From Heliophilum fasciatum (lineage in GTDB: Bacteria > Bacillota > Desulfitobacteriia > Heliobacteriales > Heliobacteriaceae): a stretch of 64,000 nt of DNA. Location of the stretch: assembly GCF_004341395.1 (NCBI RefSeq), contig NZ_SLXT01000006.1, positions 1 to 64,000 of the forward strand. The letters run 5' to 3'. Position 1 is the stretch's first letter. Each line of letters starts with the position of its first letter. Shown piece by piece: positions 52,942 to 61,178 of the stretch. Both the position numbers and the translations under genes were made by a program. Under the pieces are notes generated by a model. The model made no database searches. It was not told where the DNA came from and saw nothing but the letters and a program-made list of their open reading frames with translations.

Positions 52942-54285
52942 TCAGCTATCACTGTCGGAAAGACGGTCGACAACGCGTGCATTGGTCAGCCAACCCGGTG
53001 CCAAGCGCTGCAACCTACGTGCCGCGTAGGTGAGGCCGTAGGCGGCTGTGACGGCAAGCGCGCCGGTCCAGATGATCAACAAGGGCATCATCGGAAAAGC
53101 ATAGCGATCCATCGAATAATAGACGGCATGAATCAAGGTGAAATAGAGGGGAATTACGGCAACCACGGCGATCGCCGTCCGCCGCCCCTTGGCGATGACC
53201 AGCTGCAGGAGCAGACCGGCCAAGGATAAAAGCAAGAGGCCGTAATGAATGAAAAGCTGATCATTCCAGTTGAGATAAGGCAGCGGGATCGGCTTCCAAT
53301 AATAGGGCGTGCTCCACAGCATGGATGGTTTGGTCACCAGGTAGTGATAGGCAAAGCTGGCCGGGTCATCCTGGATAAACTGAAGTATCCGTGCTTTGGC
53401 GTAGGCAGCCTCAAACTTATCGGTGGCATATTGATCAACAAAGCCGTTCGCATCCACCTCCGGGTAGACCCAGTTCGGATCAGGCTCAATGGTGGTACCT
53501 GGAGGCATCGTGCCCAGAAGTAAGGGATTGCCGCTGGAAACGGCCAGGGGAATAAAGGTCTCATAAGCCAGATAATTGCGGATCCACCAAGGGGAAAGTA
53601 CCAAGCAAAAAAGGGCGACCATGGCCGCCAAGCGGCGCCAAGGAAACTGCCAGGAAAGTAGCTCACGCCAGAATAGAATCGGCAAGATGGCCACAGGCAG
53701 CAGCGCCAAGGTGGGGCGCACGTAGGTGCCTAAGGCCCAGATCAGCCCCAACAGTAGCCAGTCACCCATGCTTTTTAAGTGCAGGCTGCGCCAGATGAAG
53801 GCCAGAAAAAAAACTTGAAATAAGGGCTCTGTCAGAATTAAGCCGGTCGCCACCAGGTTCGGTGGGTAGACGGCCATGACCAGGGCGGCCAGTAACCCCG
53901 TCTTTTGCCCAAAGAGATCGCGGCCGATCAAGTAGGTGAGCAGTACGCTGAGCGTGGTGAGCACGGCCTGCACGAGGCGCACTGTTTGCACATCACCGCC
54001 GGCAGCAAAGACGGCCGCCAAGAGCGCCGGAAAGCCCGGTGTAATAAAGACGGTAGGCTGCATGGGGTTGCGGTAGGTGAACATGCCCGTATTGAGCCAA
54101 TGGTAGGCCGTATTGATGTAGTTTTGATCATCGCTGTGGAGATACAGTGTTTCTCCGTACGTGAGCACATAAAGTACCCGAAGGCCCAAGGCCACAAGGA
54201 CAATCAGGGAAAGCAATACCGGGGCCGAGGCGATATTGCGCTCAGCCGTATGTAGCCAGTAGGAAAGATGCTGACGCACCGTCAA
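52942..54285 (-). CDS. GT39/ArnT-like polytopic glycosyltransferase
   Basis: A 447-residue membrane protein with about ten to eleven helices. The first extracytoplasmic loop carries HSDDQNYINTAYHW, with the acidic pair expected for polyprenyl-phosphate sugar transferases, and FITPGFPALLA is the conserved P-G-x-P segment. ARG-rich loops follow. The start is TTG 54285 or GTG 54279, with GAGGAGG just upstream. Such enzymes move a sugar from a lipid carrier to a lipid or protein on the outer face; decoration of S-layer proteins is possible here but unproven. Confidence 0.85.
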   Translation of the reverse strand: MTVRQHLSYWLHTAERNIASAPVLLSLIVLVALGLRVLYVLTYGETLYLHSDDQNYINTAYHWLNTGMFTYRNPMQPTVFITPGFPALLAAVFAAGGDVQTVRLVQAVLTTLSVLLTYLIGRDLFGQKTGLLAALVMAVYPPNLVATGLILTEPLFQVFFLAFIWRSLHLKSMGDWLLLGLIWALGTYVRPTLALLPVAILPILFWRELLSWQFPWRRLAAMVALFCLVLSPWWIRNYLAYETFIPLAVSSGNPLLLGTMPPGTTIEPDPNWVYPEVDANGFVDQYATDKFEAAYAKARILQFIQDDPASFAYHYLVTKPSMLWSTPYYWKPIPLPYLNWNDQLFIHYGLLLLSLAGLLLQLVIAKGRRTAIAVVAVIPLYFTLIHAVYYSMDRYAFPMMPLLIIWTGALAVTAAYGLTYAARRLQRLAPGWLTNARVVDRLSDSDS

Positions 54286-54420
54286 AAAACCTCCTCATTT
54301 TTGTGCTGGGCGCCGGAGACAAAACATCTGCGGCCAATGATTATGATAAGAGTACCATAAATAAAAGGAAACTGTTAGTATTTTCAATGGCTTTTGGCTG
54401 TGCATGACGGGAATAAAAGC

Positions 54421-54537
54421 GCTGATATCGGGGCGCAGATTAGACGGGGGAACCAAAACACCGATCCGAGGGCGCAGATTAGATATGGGGAACCCAAACG
54501 CTGATCCAAGCTTCAGATTAGACAGAGAAACCCAAGG
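54421..54537. repeat. Three degenerate direct repeats of 38-40 bp
   Basis: Units at 54421-54460, 54461-54499 and 54500-54537 share a GATC-like start, the core CAGATTAGA and an end GAACCCAAAR. A fragment GCCGATCTC follows. Repeats are contiguous, without unique spacers, and lie in the 368-bp gap before the pxp operon, which holds no supported gene. Confidence 0.8.
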
Positions 54538-54653
54538 GCCGATCTCACGGTGCCAAGGAGCATGGAAAGGAAGGGGAGCACGGAAAAAGGATCTTATCAC
54601 ACGGTGTCGAAGGAAAAAATGGGCTGACGACGATGCGTAGAGGAGGAAAGGCG

Positions 54654-55058
54654 TTGCAAGTAACCATTGAGGATGGCAGTCTCGTTTATATTTATTTGCG
54701 GCGGGGCAATGCCGGTGACTATATGATTCCCGAATTGCGCTGTGAATTGCTTTTTGATGCGGAGGAGCAGTGGTTGGGCCTTAGGGTGTACGGGGAAACC
54801 TTGGATGACGGCTTGCCGGTGGAGTTGCCCCGGATCAGTGCCTTGACGGAGATCCCACCGGGGGTGTCCTTGACACGCCAAGACAACCAAGTGGAGTTGC
54901 TTTTTGATCAGCACCGGCCCATAGCCCGGAAGGTTGTTGTCGACGGCAGCATTGATGCCTACCATGAACGCTTAAATGGGATTGAGTTGATCTTGCCGCT
55001 GGGGTATTTGCAGGGAAAAACCGCACGGGTGGAGCCTTTTTGTGAATCCATCGATTGA
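54654..55058 (+). CDS. DUF2283-like hypothetical protein, first gene of the pxp operon
   Basis: A 134-residue protein. The opening VTIEDGSLVYIYLRRG and later LLFDAEEQWLGLRVYG resemble DUF2283-type small proteins that read DxxxDALYIxL...GLE. The TTG at 54654 is preferred, with AGAGGAGG at 54639-54646. Its end overlaps the GTG start of pxpB by 17 nt, so it is transcribed and probably coupled with the 5-oxoprolinase genes. Function unknown. Confidence 0.7.
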   Translation: MQVTIEDGSLVYIYLRRGNAGDYMIPELRCELLFDAEEQWLGLRVYGETLDDGLPVELPRISALTEIPPGVSLTRQDNQVELLFDQHRPIARKVVVDGSIDAYHERLNGIELILPLGYLQGKTARVEPFCESID

Positions 55059-55779
55059 GGCCATCGTTCCCTGTGGCGACAGTGCCTTGCTGCTGGTACT
55101 TGGAGCGAAAGCAGACAAAGCGACTACCGACAAAGCGACCACCGACAAGGTGGCGCGAATCACGCAGGTGCTACGTACCCATCCTTTTCCGGGATGGATC
55201 GAGTGTGTGCCTGCCTATGTGTCGATTATGATCCATTATGATCCATTGCAAGTGTATGCGCAGTGCCCGCCGGGGGTGACGCCTTTGACGCAGATCCGTC
55301 GCTGGATCGATGATGCGCTGGCCCGCGGCGAAGCAGCGCAGGCGCCCGTAAACCGGCAGGTGCAGATTCCTGTTTGCTATGACCAGGACTTTGCGCCGGA
55401 TCTATCGGGGCTTGCGCAGGCGCACGGCATCAGCGAAGCCGAAGTGGTGGCGCGGCATACCGGGCGAGATTACTGGGTGGCCATGATCGGATTTTTGCCG
55501 GGTTTCGCTTATCTTGGGGGCCTTGATCCGGTGTTGGCTACGCCGCGCCATCGACAACCGCGCTTGCAGGTGCCGGCCGGCTCCGTCGGTATTGCCGGTG
55601 AGCAAACGGGAATTTATTCGCTGGCTTCGCCCGGGGGATGGCAGATCATCGGCAGAACACCGGTGGCGATGTTTTCCCCCGGTGAAAAAATACCTGGCCG
55701 TTTGCAACCCGGTGATCAGGTGCGTTTTTATGCGATTGACCGCAAGACGTTCTTGACTTGGGGGGAGGGGCACCGATGA
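55042..55779 (+). CDS. pxpB: 5-oxoprolinase subunit PxpB
   Basis: A 245-residue subunit of the ATP-dependent 5-oxoprolinase that opens pyroglutamate to glutamate (formerly KipI). Signatures are PCGDSALLLV near the start and the C-terminal YWVAMIGFLPGFAYLGGLD and GEQTGIYSLASPGGWQIIG. A short insertion ADKATTDKATTDK (about 24-36) derives from a duplicated 15-bp segment at about 55114-55145 and is unusual. The GTG start overlaps the previous gene; its stop overlaps the pxpC ATG. Confidence 0.94.
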   Translation: MNPSIEAIVPCGDSALLLVLGAKADKATTDKATTDKVARITQVLRTHPFPGWIECVPAYVSIMIHYDPLQVYAQCPPGVTPLTQIRRWIDDALARGEAAQAPVNRQVQIPVCYDQDFAPDLSGLAQAHGISEAEVVARHTGRDYWVAMIGFLPGFAYLGGLDPVLATPRHRQPRLQVPAGSVGIAGEQTGIYSLASPGGWQIIGRTPVAMFSPGEKIPGRLQPGDQVRFYAIDRKTFLTWGEGHR

Positions 55780-56789
55780 TCGAAGTGATGCACCCGGGGA
55801 TGATGACGACCGTACAAGATCAGGGACGGTCGGGCTATCGCTGCTGGGGGATCCCCCTGGGTGGCGCCATGGATCCGGTCGCCTTGCAGTTAGCCAATTG
55901 GCTGGTGGGCAATGACGGTGCTTTGGCTGGACTGGAAATGACCTTGCGCGGTCCGCGGTTACGCTTCACGGTAGATACGCTGATCGCCTTGACCGGGGCC
56001 GATCTGGAAGCGATGTTGGACGGCTTGCCGCTGTCCAATGGCCGGGCGATCGGCGTGAAGGCGGGACAAGTGCTTTCTTTTGGCCGTTGTCGCCGAGGGT
56101 GCCGAGGCTATCTGGCGGTTGCCGGCGGCATCACGGTGCCACTTGTTTGGGACAGTCGCAGCACCGATGTGCGTGCCCATCTGGGCGGATTCGCCGGACG
56201 GGCTTTGCAGGCCGGCGATCAGGTGCCGATTGACGCCATCGCCGATTCTATCAGGGAGCGCTGGAAACGAGCTTGTCCTCGTTGTGACGGCAGCGGTGGC
56301 CTAACGTGGTATGTGACGGAAAGCGCGCCTGCAACGAAAACCACGGGAACTATTGTGACCGTGCGGGCGCTCCGTGGTCGCTGGTTTTCTCGCTTGACGC
56401 CGGCGGCCCAAGGGCGATGCTGGGAACAAGCTTGGCAGATCACGGCGGCGGCCGATCGCATGGGTTACCGTTTGCAGGGCGAAGCCTTGGCCTGGCGTGA
56501 GCCCGTGGAGATGATTTCGGAAGGGGTAGCTGTTGGCGCGATGCAAGTGCCGCCCGATGGGCAGCCGATCGTTCTGCTGGCCGACAGCCAAACGACCGGT
56601 GGCTATCCGGTGGTGGCGAATGTGGCGACCATTGATCGTTCCAAGCTGGCCCAATGCAAGCCCGGTGACGTAGTCCAACTGCAGGAAGTGACCTTGGAAG
56701 AAGCCCAAGCCGCCTATCGACAGCAGGCCCAAAAACTGGCCTTGCTGAAACAAGCGATAGGTTGGCGATGGGCCAATGAGCGGAGGTGA
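55776..56789 (+). CDS. pxpC: 5-oxoprolinase subunit PxpC
   Basis: A 337-residue partner of PxpB (formerly KipA; biotin-dependent carboxyltransferase-like fold). It begins IEVMHPGMMTTVQDQGRSGY and holds IPLGGAMDPVALQLAN, then SEGVAVGAMQVPPDGQPIVL and DSQTTGGYPVVANV, all standard. The ATG at 55776 overlaps the pxpB stop (ATGA) with GGGGAGGGG upstream. A CPRCDGSG segment at about residue 168 is a variable loop insertion. Confidence 0.95.
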   Translation: MIEVMHPGMMTTVQDQGRSGYRCWGIPLGGAMDPVALQLANWLVGNDGALAGLEMTLRGPRLRFTVDTLIALTGADLEAMLDGLPLSNGRAIGVKAGQVLSFGRCRRGCRGYLAVAGGITVPLVWDSRSTDVRAHLGGFAGRALQAGDQVPIDAIADSIRERWKRACPRCDGSGGLTWYVTESAPATKTTGTIVTVRALRGRWFSRLTPAAQGRCWEQAWQITAAADRMGYRLQGEALAWREPVEMISEGVAVGAMQVPPDGQPIVLLADSQTTGGYPVVANVATIDRSKLAQCKPGDVVQLQEVTLEEAQAAYRQQAQKLALLKQAIGWRWANERR

Positions 56790-56794
56790 CCACA

Positions 56795-57604
56795 ATGGCC
56801 GAACGCGTGATGACCCTCGATTTGAACTGTGACATGGGCGAAGGATTCGGCATCTACCGGCTGGGTGATGATTCGGCCTTGCTGGAGCAGATCACCTCGG
56901 CGAATATTGCTTGCGGCTGGCATGGCGGCGACCCGCGGATCATGCGGCGAACAGTAGCCCAGGCCCTGGCCCGGGGAGTCGCCGTCGGTGCCCATCCGGG
57001 GCTGCCTGACCGGGAAGGGTTCGGTCGCCGGGACATGAACCTGTCTGCGCAGGAAGTCTACGATCTGGTGCTTTACCAGATGGGCGCACTGGAAGCTTTT
57101 TTACGGCCCCAAGGCGGCAAACTGCACCATGTCAAGCCTCATGGCGCGTTATACAATCAAGCGGCCCAGCGAGCCGATTGGGCCGGAGCGATCGCCCAGG
57201 CTGTGGCTGATTTTGACCAGAACGTGGTGCTTGTCGGGCTCGCCGGCAGCCTGCTCTGTGCAGCGGGCCGGCGTGTGGGTTTAACGGTGGCCGAGGAGGT
57301 CTTTGCCGATCGAACCTATCAAGCCGATGGCTCCTTAACGCCCCGTCATCAAGCCGATGCGCTGTTGACCGACGTGCATCAGGCGCTTGAGCAAGTGCTC
57401 ACGATGGTGCGAACGGGCACAGTAGTGGCACGTACGGGCGAGCATGTGCCCATCAAAGCCGATACCATTTGCATACACGGTGATCATCCCGGGGCGGCTC
57501 AATTTGCCGAACGTTTGCGGCAGGGGTTAAGGGCCGAAGGAATAACGATTAGGGCGCTCAACCAACCAGCGCGCATCGGTGACGATGCCGAAAGAAAGTG
57601 CTGA
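56795..57604 (+). CDS. pxpA: 5-oxoprolinase subunit PxpA (LamB/YcsF family)
   Basis: A 269-residue subunit. DLNCDMGEGFGIYRLGDDSA, SANIACGWHGGDP, VAVGAHPGLPDREGFGRR and HHVKPHGALYNQ are the hallmark motifs of the family. ATG 56795 has GGAGGTGACC 8 nt upstream, inside the end of pxpC. With pxpB and pxpC it forms the complete enzyme that recycles pyroglutamate, a spontaneous damage product of glutamine and glutamate. Confidence 0.96.
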   Translation: MAERVMTLDLNCDMGEGFGIYRLGDDSALLEQITSANIACGWHGGDPRIMRRTVAQALARGVAVGAHPGLPDREGFGRRDMNLSAQEVYDLVLYQMGALEAFLRPQGGKLHHVKPHGALYNQAAQRADWAGAIAQAVADFDQNVVLVGLAGSLLCAAGRRVGLTVAEEVFADRTYQADGSLTPRHQADALLTDVHQALEQVLTMVRTGTVVARTGEHVPIKADTICIHGDHPGAAQFAERLRQGLRAEGITIRALNQPARIGDDAERKC

Positions 57605-57685
57605 ATTTGTCGAAATTATCGGTGGAAGCAGGATGTAGATAAAAGCAATGCTGTGCTACAATGGTGAGCAAAGGGGGAATCAGAG

Positions 57686-57973
57686 ATGGCGGATAAGCCC
57701 AAAAATGTGCTCGAACCGGTCAAAGCGGGTTCGAAGTTTTACCGGATTTCCGACGCTTGTGTCGGATGCAAATTTTGCTTGGATATTTGCACGTGGAATG
57801 CGCTGGAGGAACCGGTTCGCCAGGGCGATCAGGAGGTCTATGTCATCGAAGAAGCCTCCTGCCCCGGTTGTGGCTGTTGTGCAGCCTGTTGCCCTGTCGG
57901 TGCGATTGAAGCCTGCGAACCGGTGCCCGCGTCGAAAGCAAAAGCGTCAGAACCGTTAGCGGCAAAAAAATAA
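57686..57973 (+). CDS. 2[4Fe-4S] ferredoxin
   Basis: A 95-residue electron carrier. Two cluster motifs are visible: CVGCKFCLDIC and CPGCGCCAACCP, both CxxCxxCxxxC, with proline after the last Cys of the second. A 15-residue insertion separates them, and extra tails flank both ends. AAAGGGGG lies 8 nt before the ATG. It is probably a single-gene unit ended by a strong terminator. The redox partner is unknown. Confidence 0.92.
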   Translation: MADKPKNVLEPVKAGSKFYRISDACVGCKFCLDICTWNALEEPVRQGDQEVYVIEEASCPGCGCCAACCPVGAIEACEPVPASKAKASEPLAAKK

Positions 57974-57977
57974 ATAC

Positions 57978-58018
57978 AAAAAAGGAAGCTCCCGCATTCT
58001 GACGGGAGCTTCCTTTTT
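57978..58018. terminator. Bidirectional terminator
   Basis: AAAAAGGAAGCTCCCG and CGGGAGCTTCCTTTTT form a perfect stem around CATTCTGA between the convergent ferredoxin and abrB genes. Confidence 0.94.
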
Positions 58019-58054
58019 GCTTATGTTCGGGATGGTTAACGGTGGTGTTCAGTA

Positions 58055-58306
58055 TTAACCGGCTGCGTTTTGAGCCATAGTCATGGCGCATTCTTTACAA
58101 ACAATTTTGTTGCGGAAGTTCTGGACTTGCGAAGCGCTGCCGCAGAATACGCAAGCAGGTTCATACTTTTTCAGGATGATTTTTTCAGCATCAACGTAGA
58201 TTTCCAGGGGATCTTTTTCATCAATACCCATGGTGCGGCGCAGTTCAATGGGAATGACAACGCGGCCCAATTCATCAACTTTGCGAACAATACCTGTAGA
58301 TTTCAT
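58055..58306 (-). CDS. AbrB/SpoVT-family transition-state regulator
   Basis: An 83-residue DNA-binding protein. Residues 1-50 (STGIVRKVDELGRVVIPIEL, RRTMGIDEKDPLEIYVD) match the AbrB swapped-hairpin domain almost residue for residue. The C-terminus instead carries CVFCGSAS..FRNKIVCKEC, two CxxC pairs suggesting a zinc ribbon, as in many clostridial members. ATG 58306 has AAGGAG 10 nt upstream. It likely controls growth-phase genes; the targets are unknown. Confidence 0.94.
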   Translation of the reverse strand: MKSTGIVRKVDELGRVVIPIELRRTMGIDEKDPLEIYVDAEKIILKKYEPACVFCGSASQVQNFRNKIVCKECAMTMAQNAAG

Positions 58307-58515
58307 ATGTGGTCTCTCCTTCAGCATTTTTCGACACCGTTCTACATAGATAGTACAAATTTATCCCAAATAAGTCAAGAACAAATTTCGATTGTGATAA
58401 AAAAACTTACATTTACAACAGAAGCTTGGATTCAAAGCAAGCGGTGGTAAGTGAGCAGGGGTAAGCAAGCAGGGATGGATACCGAAAACGAAGGAGGGCA
58501 TTGGTTTGCTGGGGA

Positions 58516-58578
58516 GCAACTACCGTTAACCGGGAAGCAACGACAGTCATCTGAAAAGCAACTACGGTCAACGGGGAA
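58516..58578. repeat. Three 21-bp direct repeats at the 3' end of the HAD gene
   Basis: Units at 58516-58536, 58537-58557 and 58558-58578 begin GCAAC, share a CGGTYAACSGGGAA-type core and are partly diverged. The last unit runs into the final codons of the phosphatase gene. A plus-strand open frame across them has no ribosome-binding site. Confidence 0.7.
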
Positions 58579-59227
58579 GCAGTTGCAGCAGTTCCAGAGG
58601 ATGATCGATAAGATGGCGGGCGCCGTAGCGCTTTAGTTCTTCGGCCGGGCGAAAGCCCCAGGTGACGCCGACGGCCACCATGCCGGACGTTGTGGCCGTT
58701 TCCATATCGGTACGGGTATCGCCGAGGTAGAGAAACTGCTCCGGCGGAATTTGTAAGCGATCAGCGATTTCCAGCGCGCCGGACGGATCGGGTTTGCGGG
58801 GGACGTGAGCTCGTTCACCAAAGATCAGCGAGAACGTGCCGGGGGCAAAGTAGTGGCTGGCCATCTGTTGGGTCCATTCGTCGATTTTATTCGACAAGAT
58901 GGTCAGGATCAAGCCACGCTGTTGCAATTCGGCAATTAATTCGGGAATACCGGGATAGGGCTTGGTTTGATCCGGCCAGCACCGGCTGTATTCGCGCTGC
59001 ATGGCGTCGAAGCACTGGGCAAAGGTGGTGTCATCGCGCGCTTCCGGGGGCAGGGCTGACCAGACGGTGTTGCGCAGGCCGTTGCCGACAAAATAGCGAT
59101 AGCTGGAGCGATCATGCGTCGGATAGCCGCTGCGAGCGAGAACCCTGTTCATGGCATCGGCCAGGCCGTCCAGGGTATCGAGCAACGTACCGTCAAGATC
59201 GAAGAGAACTGCACGATAGGGCATCAT
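58568..59227 (-). CDS. HAD-family hydrolase, phosphoglycolate phosphatase-like
   Basis: A 219-residue HAD phosphatase. Motif I is VLFDLDGTLLDT (nucleophile Asp), motif II is ILSNK, motif III is the Lys in RKPDP, and motif IV is YLGDTRTDMETA. The helical cap lies between about residues 18 and 95. AAGGAGG lies 7 nt before ATG 59227; an alternative ATG is at 59224. Phosphoglycolate or pyrophosphate hydrolysis is typical of the group. It is divergent from the Sel1 gene. Confidence 0.93.
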   Translation of the reverse strand: MMPYRAVLFDLDGTLLDTLDGLADAMNRVLARSGYPTHDRSSYRYFVGNGLRNTVWSALPPEARDDTTFAQCFDAMQREYSRCWPDQTKPYPGIPELIAELQQRGLILTILSNKIDEWTQQMASHYFAPGTFSLIFGERAHVPRKPDPSGALEIADRLQIPPEQFLYLGDTRTDMETATTSGMVAVGVTWGFRPAEELKRYGARHLIDHPLELLQLLPR

Positions 59228-59342
59228 AAGCGCACCTCCTTGAAACGTGATAAGTGAGAGCCAATGATAATTTTCCATGGCGGCCGGGCAAAATCCTGTT
59301 ATGATGAGCAGTGTGAACAAGGATGCGAAGGAGGATGTACCG

Positions 59343-59996
59343 TTGGACAAGAAACAACAAGAAGCGGCCCAAGCGGCTACGTGGCGCAGTGCTGCTGAAC
59401 AAGGTGAGCCGGAGGCCCAATATCACTACGGTCGTTGCTGTGAAGAGGGCCGTGGTGTGGCCCAAAGTTATAAAGAGGCCAAGTCCTGGTATGAACAGGC
59501 TGCGGCCCAGGGGCACTCTGGCGCCCAGTATGCACTAGGCCTTTTGTATGAAGAAGGATGGGGTGTTTCCCCCAGTGACGAGCAGGCGGTGCACTGGTAC
59601 AAGCTGGCGGCAGCCCAAGGCGACAGTGAGGCGCAGTATGCGCTGGGCTGTCTAACGGCAGAAGGGCGCGGTGTACCGCGCAGTGATGAAGCCGCGCTGG
59701 CCTGTTACCGGCAGGCAGCAGAGCAGAATCATGCCGATGCCCAATTCAACCTGGGGCTGATGCTGCAGCTTGGACAAGGCACCGATAAGGATGATCAAGC
59801 GGCGGCACTGTGGTTTCGCCGTGCCGCCGAACAGGGCCATGTGGACGCACAGTTTAACTTGGGCTTTCTTTATGAAGAGGGGCAAGGCGTAACGGCGGAC
59901 CCCGTGGAAGCACTGCAATGGTATGAAAAAGCGGCAGCCCAAGGCGATGAAGATGCCCGCAAAAAGCTGCCGCTGCTGCGCAAAAAAAAGCGATAG
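59343..59996 (+). CDS. Sel1-repeat (TPR-like) protein
   Basis: A 217-residue protein made almost wholly of five Sel1-like repeats of 36 residues (AAEQGEPEAQYHYGRCCEEG, AAAQGHSGAQYALGLLYEEG and so on), which stack as a helical solenoid for protein binding. No signal peptide is seen. TTG 59343 is chosen because AAGGAGG lies 8 nt upstream; earlier in-frame starts are unsupported. The C-terminus is KKKR. Partner unknown. Confidence 0.9.
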   Translation: MDKKQQEAAQAATWRSAAEQGEPEAQYHYGRCCEEGRGVAQSYKEAKSWYEQAAAQGHSGAQYALGLLYEEGWGVSPSDEQAVHWYKLAAAQGDSEAQYALGCLTAEGRGVPRSDEAALACYRQAAEQNHADAQFNLGLMLQLGQGTDKDDQAAALWFRRAAEQGHVDAQFNLGFLYEEGQGVTADPVEALQWYEKAAAQGDEDARKKLPLLRKKKR

Positions 59997-60084
59997 CATC
60001 GCTGGAAGAAGCACCCTCTTGCGGCGTGGGGCATACATTGGAGCGACCGTAAGGTTCGAACAAAGCAAGAGGTGGTTTTCTTTT

Positions 60085-60447
60085 ATGTGTTGTGAAAAAG
60101 GGCGCAGTACCTATATGATGTGCGATCATTTGCGACAGATGGTGGGGCAAACATTCAAGGCCGAAGTGCGTACGCCGCAAGGTGAAACGCGGGAATATCA
60201 GGGCCGTTTGGTGGCCGTCGGCGACGATTTCATCGAATTGGAAACCGAATCACCAACGCCGGCCCAAGGCGAAGATGTGGAGATCAAGCAGTTTGGCCGC
60301 GGCTTTGGTCGCGTGATTTTGCCGACGTTGCTCTTGACGTCACTCCTCCCCTACACGCTGGGGGGCTATGGGGGACCGTTTTTCTATCCCTATCCCTATG
60401 CTTACCCCTACCCCTATTCCTATCCGGGGTACCGTCGCCGGCGGTAA
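60085..60447 (+). CDS. Hypothetical protein with Tyr-Pro-rich tail (120 aa)
   Basis: A 120-residue protein. The N-terminal 70 residues (MVGQTFKAEVRTPQGETREY, GRLVAVGDDFIELETESP) look like a small beta barrel. A short hydrophobic stretch follows, then a tail of Tyr-Pro dipeptides (PYPYAYPYPYSYPGY) ending RRRR. Such tails occur in spore-coat-like and surface proteins. AGAGGTGG lies about 10 nt before ATG 60085. The family is not recognised. Confidence 0.72.
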   Translation: MCCEKGRSTYMMCDHLRQMVGQTFKAEVRTPQGETREYQGRLVAVGDDFIELETESPTPAQGEDVEIKQFGRGFGRVILPTLLLTSLLPYTLGGYGGPFFYPYPYAYPYPYSYPGYRRRR

Positions 60448-60448
60448 T

Positions 60449-60497
60449 AAAAAGACGATTCGCATTCCCGATTCGGGGATGCAGAATCGTCTTTTTT
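60449..60497. terminator. Bidirectional terminator before thiE
   Basis: AAAAGACGATTC and GAATCGTCTTTT pair with inner GCAT..ATGC. It serves both the plus-strand hypothetical gene and the minus-strand thiamine operon. Confidence 0.92.
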
Positions 60498-60499
60498 GG

Positions 60500-61144
60500 T
60501 TACGCCACAGGGAACGCTTTTTGCCGGAGACGGTACACTTGGGCAGTGATGTCATCGGCACCGACAATTTCGGTGACCATGGCGATGGAAGAAGCGCCGC
60601 GCCCGGCCACTTCGGCGATGTTATGTTCCTTGATGCCGCCGATGGCCACAAAGGGGATCGTGACATGGCGGACCGCATCATCGAGGTAGGCGAGACCGAC
60701 GGGGGCGCAAACGTCTTTTTTGGTTTGGGTGGCGTAGATCGGCCCGACGCCGATGTAATCGGCACCGCGGGCCATGGCATCGCTCGCTTGTTCCAGTGAG
60801 TGCGTAGAAAGGCCGATAATCTTGCCGGGGCCGAGCAGTTGACGAACCGCTTCGATCGGCAAGTCGTCCTGGCCGATATGGACACCGTCGGCGTCGACCA
60901 AGCGGGCCAATTCGATGTAATCGTTGATAATTAAGGTTACGCCGGCATCGCGGGTCAGCTGGCGGATGGCCAAGCACTCGGCGTACTGCTGACCGAGGGG
61001 TTTGTCTTTTTCGCGGTATTGAATCGTCTTAATGCCACCGGCGATCATCTGGCGGACCACATCGATATTGCTTCTTCCTCGGGAATGGGCTTCCGCCGTA
61101 AGGCCGTAGATGCCGCGAAAATTGGCGCGCCAGTCAAGAGGCAT
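60500..61144 (-). CDS. thiE: Thiamine-phosphate synthase
   Basis: Joins the thiazole and pyrimidine halves into thiamine phosphate. The 214-residue TIM barrel has TIQYREKDKPLGQ, LIINDYIELARLVDADGVHIGQ (read as LIINDYIELA and DADGVHIGQDDLP), GLSTHSLEQA, YIGVGPIYATQTKKD and VAIGGIKEHNIAEV. GAAAGGAG lies 8 nt before ATG 61144. It is the last gene of the thi operon. Confidence 0.96.
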   Translation of the reverse strand: MPLDWRANFRGIYGLTAEAHSRGRSNIDVVRQMIAGGIKTIQYREKDKPLGQQYAECLAIRQLTRDAGVTLIINDYIELARLVDADGVHIGQDDLPIEAVRQLLGPGKIIGLSTHSLEQASDAMARGADYIGVGPIYATQTKKDVCAPVGLAYLDDAVRHVTIPFVAIGGIKEHNIAEVAGRGASSIAMVTEIVGADDITAQVYRLRQKAFPVA

Positions 61145-61178
61145 GGGGGGAACTCCTTTCGAAATCAGAATGGCAAGG

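Noticed and set aside
54421-54537. Possible CRISPR array
   Set aside because: Units are contiguous and diverged with no unique spacers of regular length, and no cas genes are nearby.
54295-54600. Minus-strand open frame across the 38-40-bp repeats
   Set aside because: Its repeated peptide is explained by the DNA repeats, it has no ribosome-binding site and it is Pro/Arg-rich as expected of chance frames.
58451-58636. Plus-strand open frame antisense to the HAD gene end
   Set aside because: No ribosome-binding site, and its sequence is produced by the 21-bp repeats.
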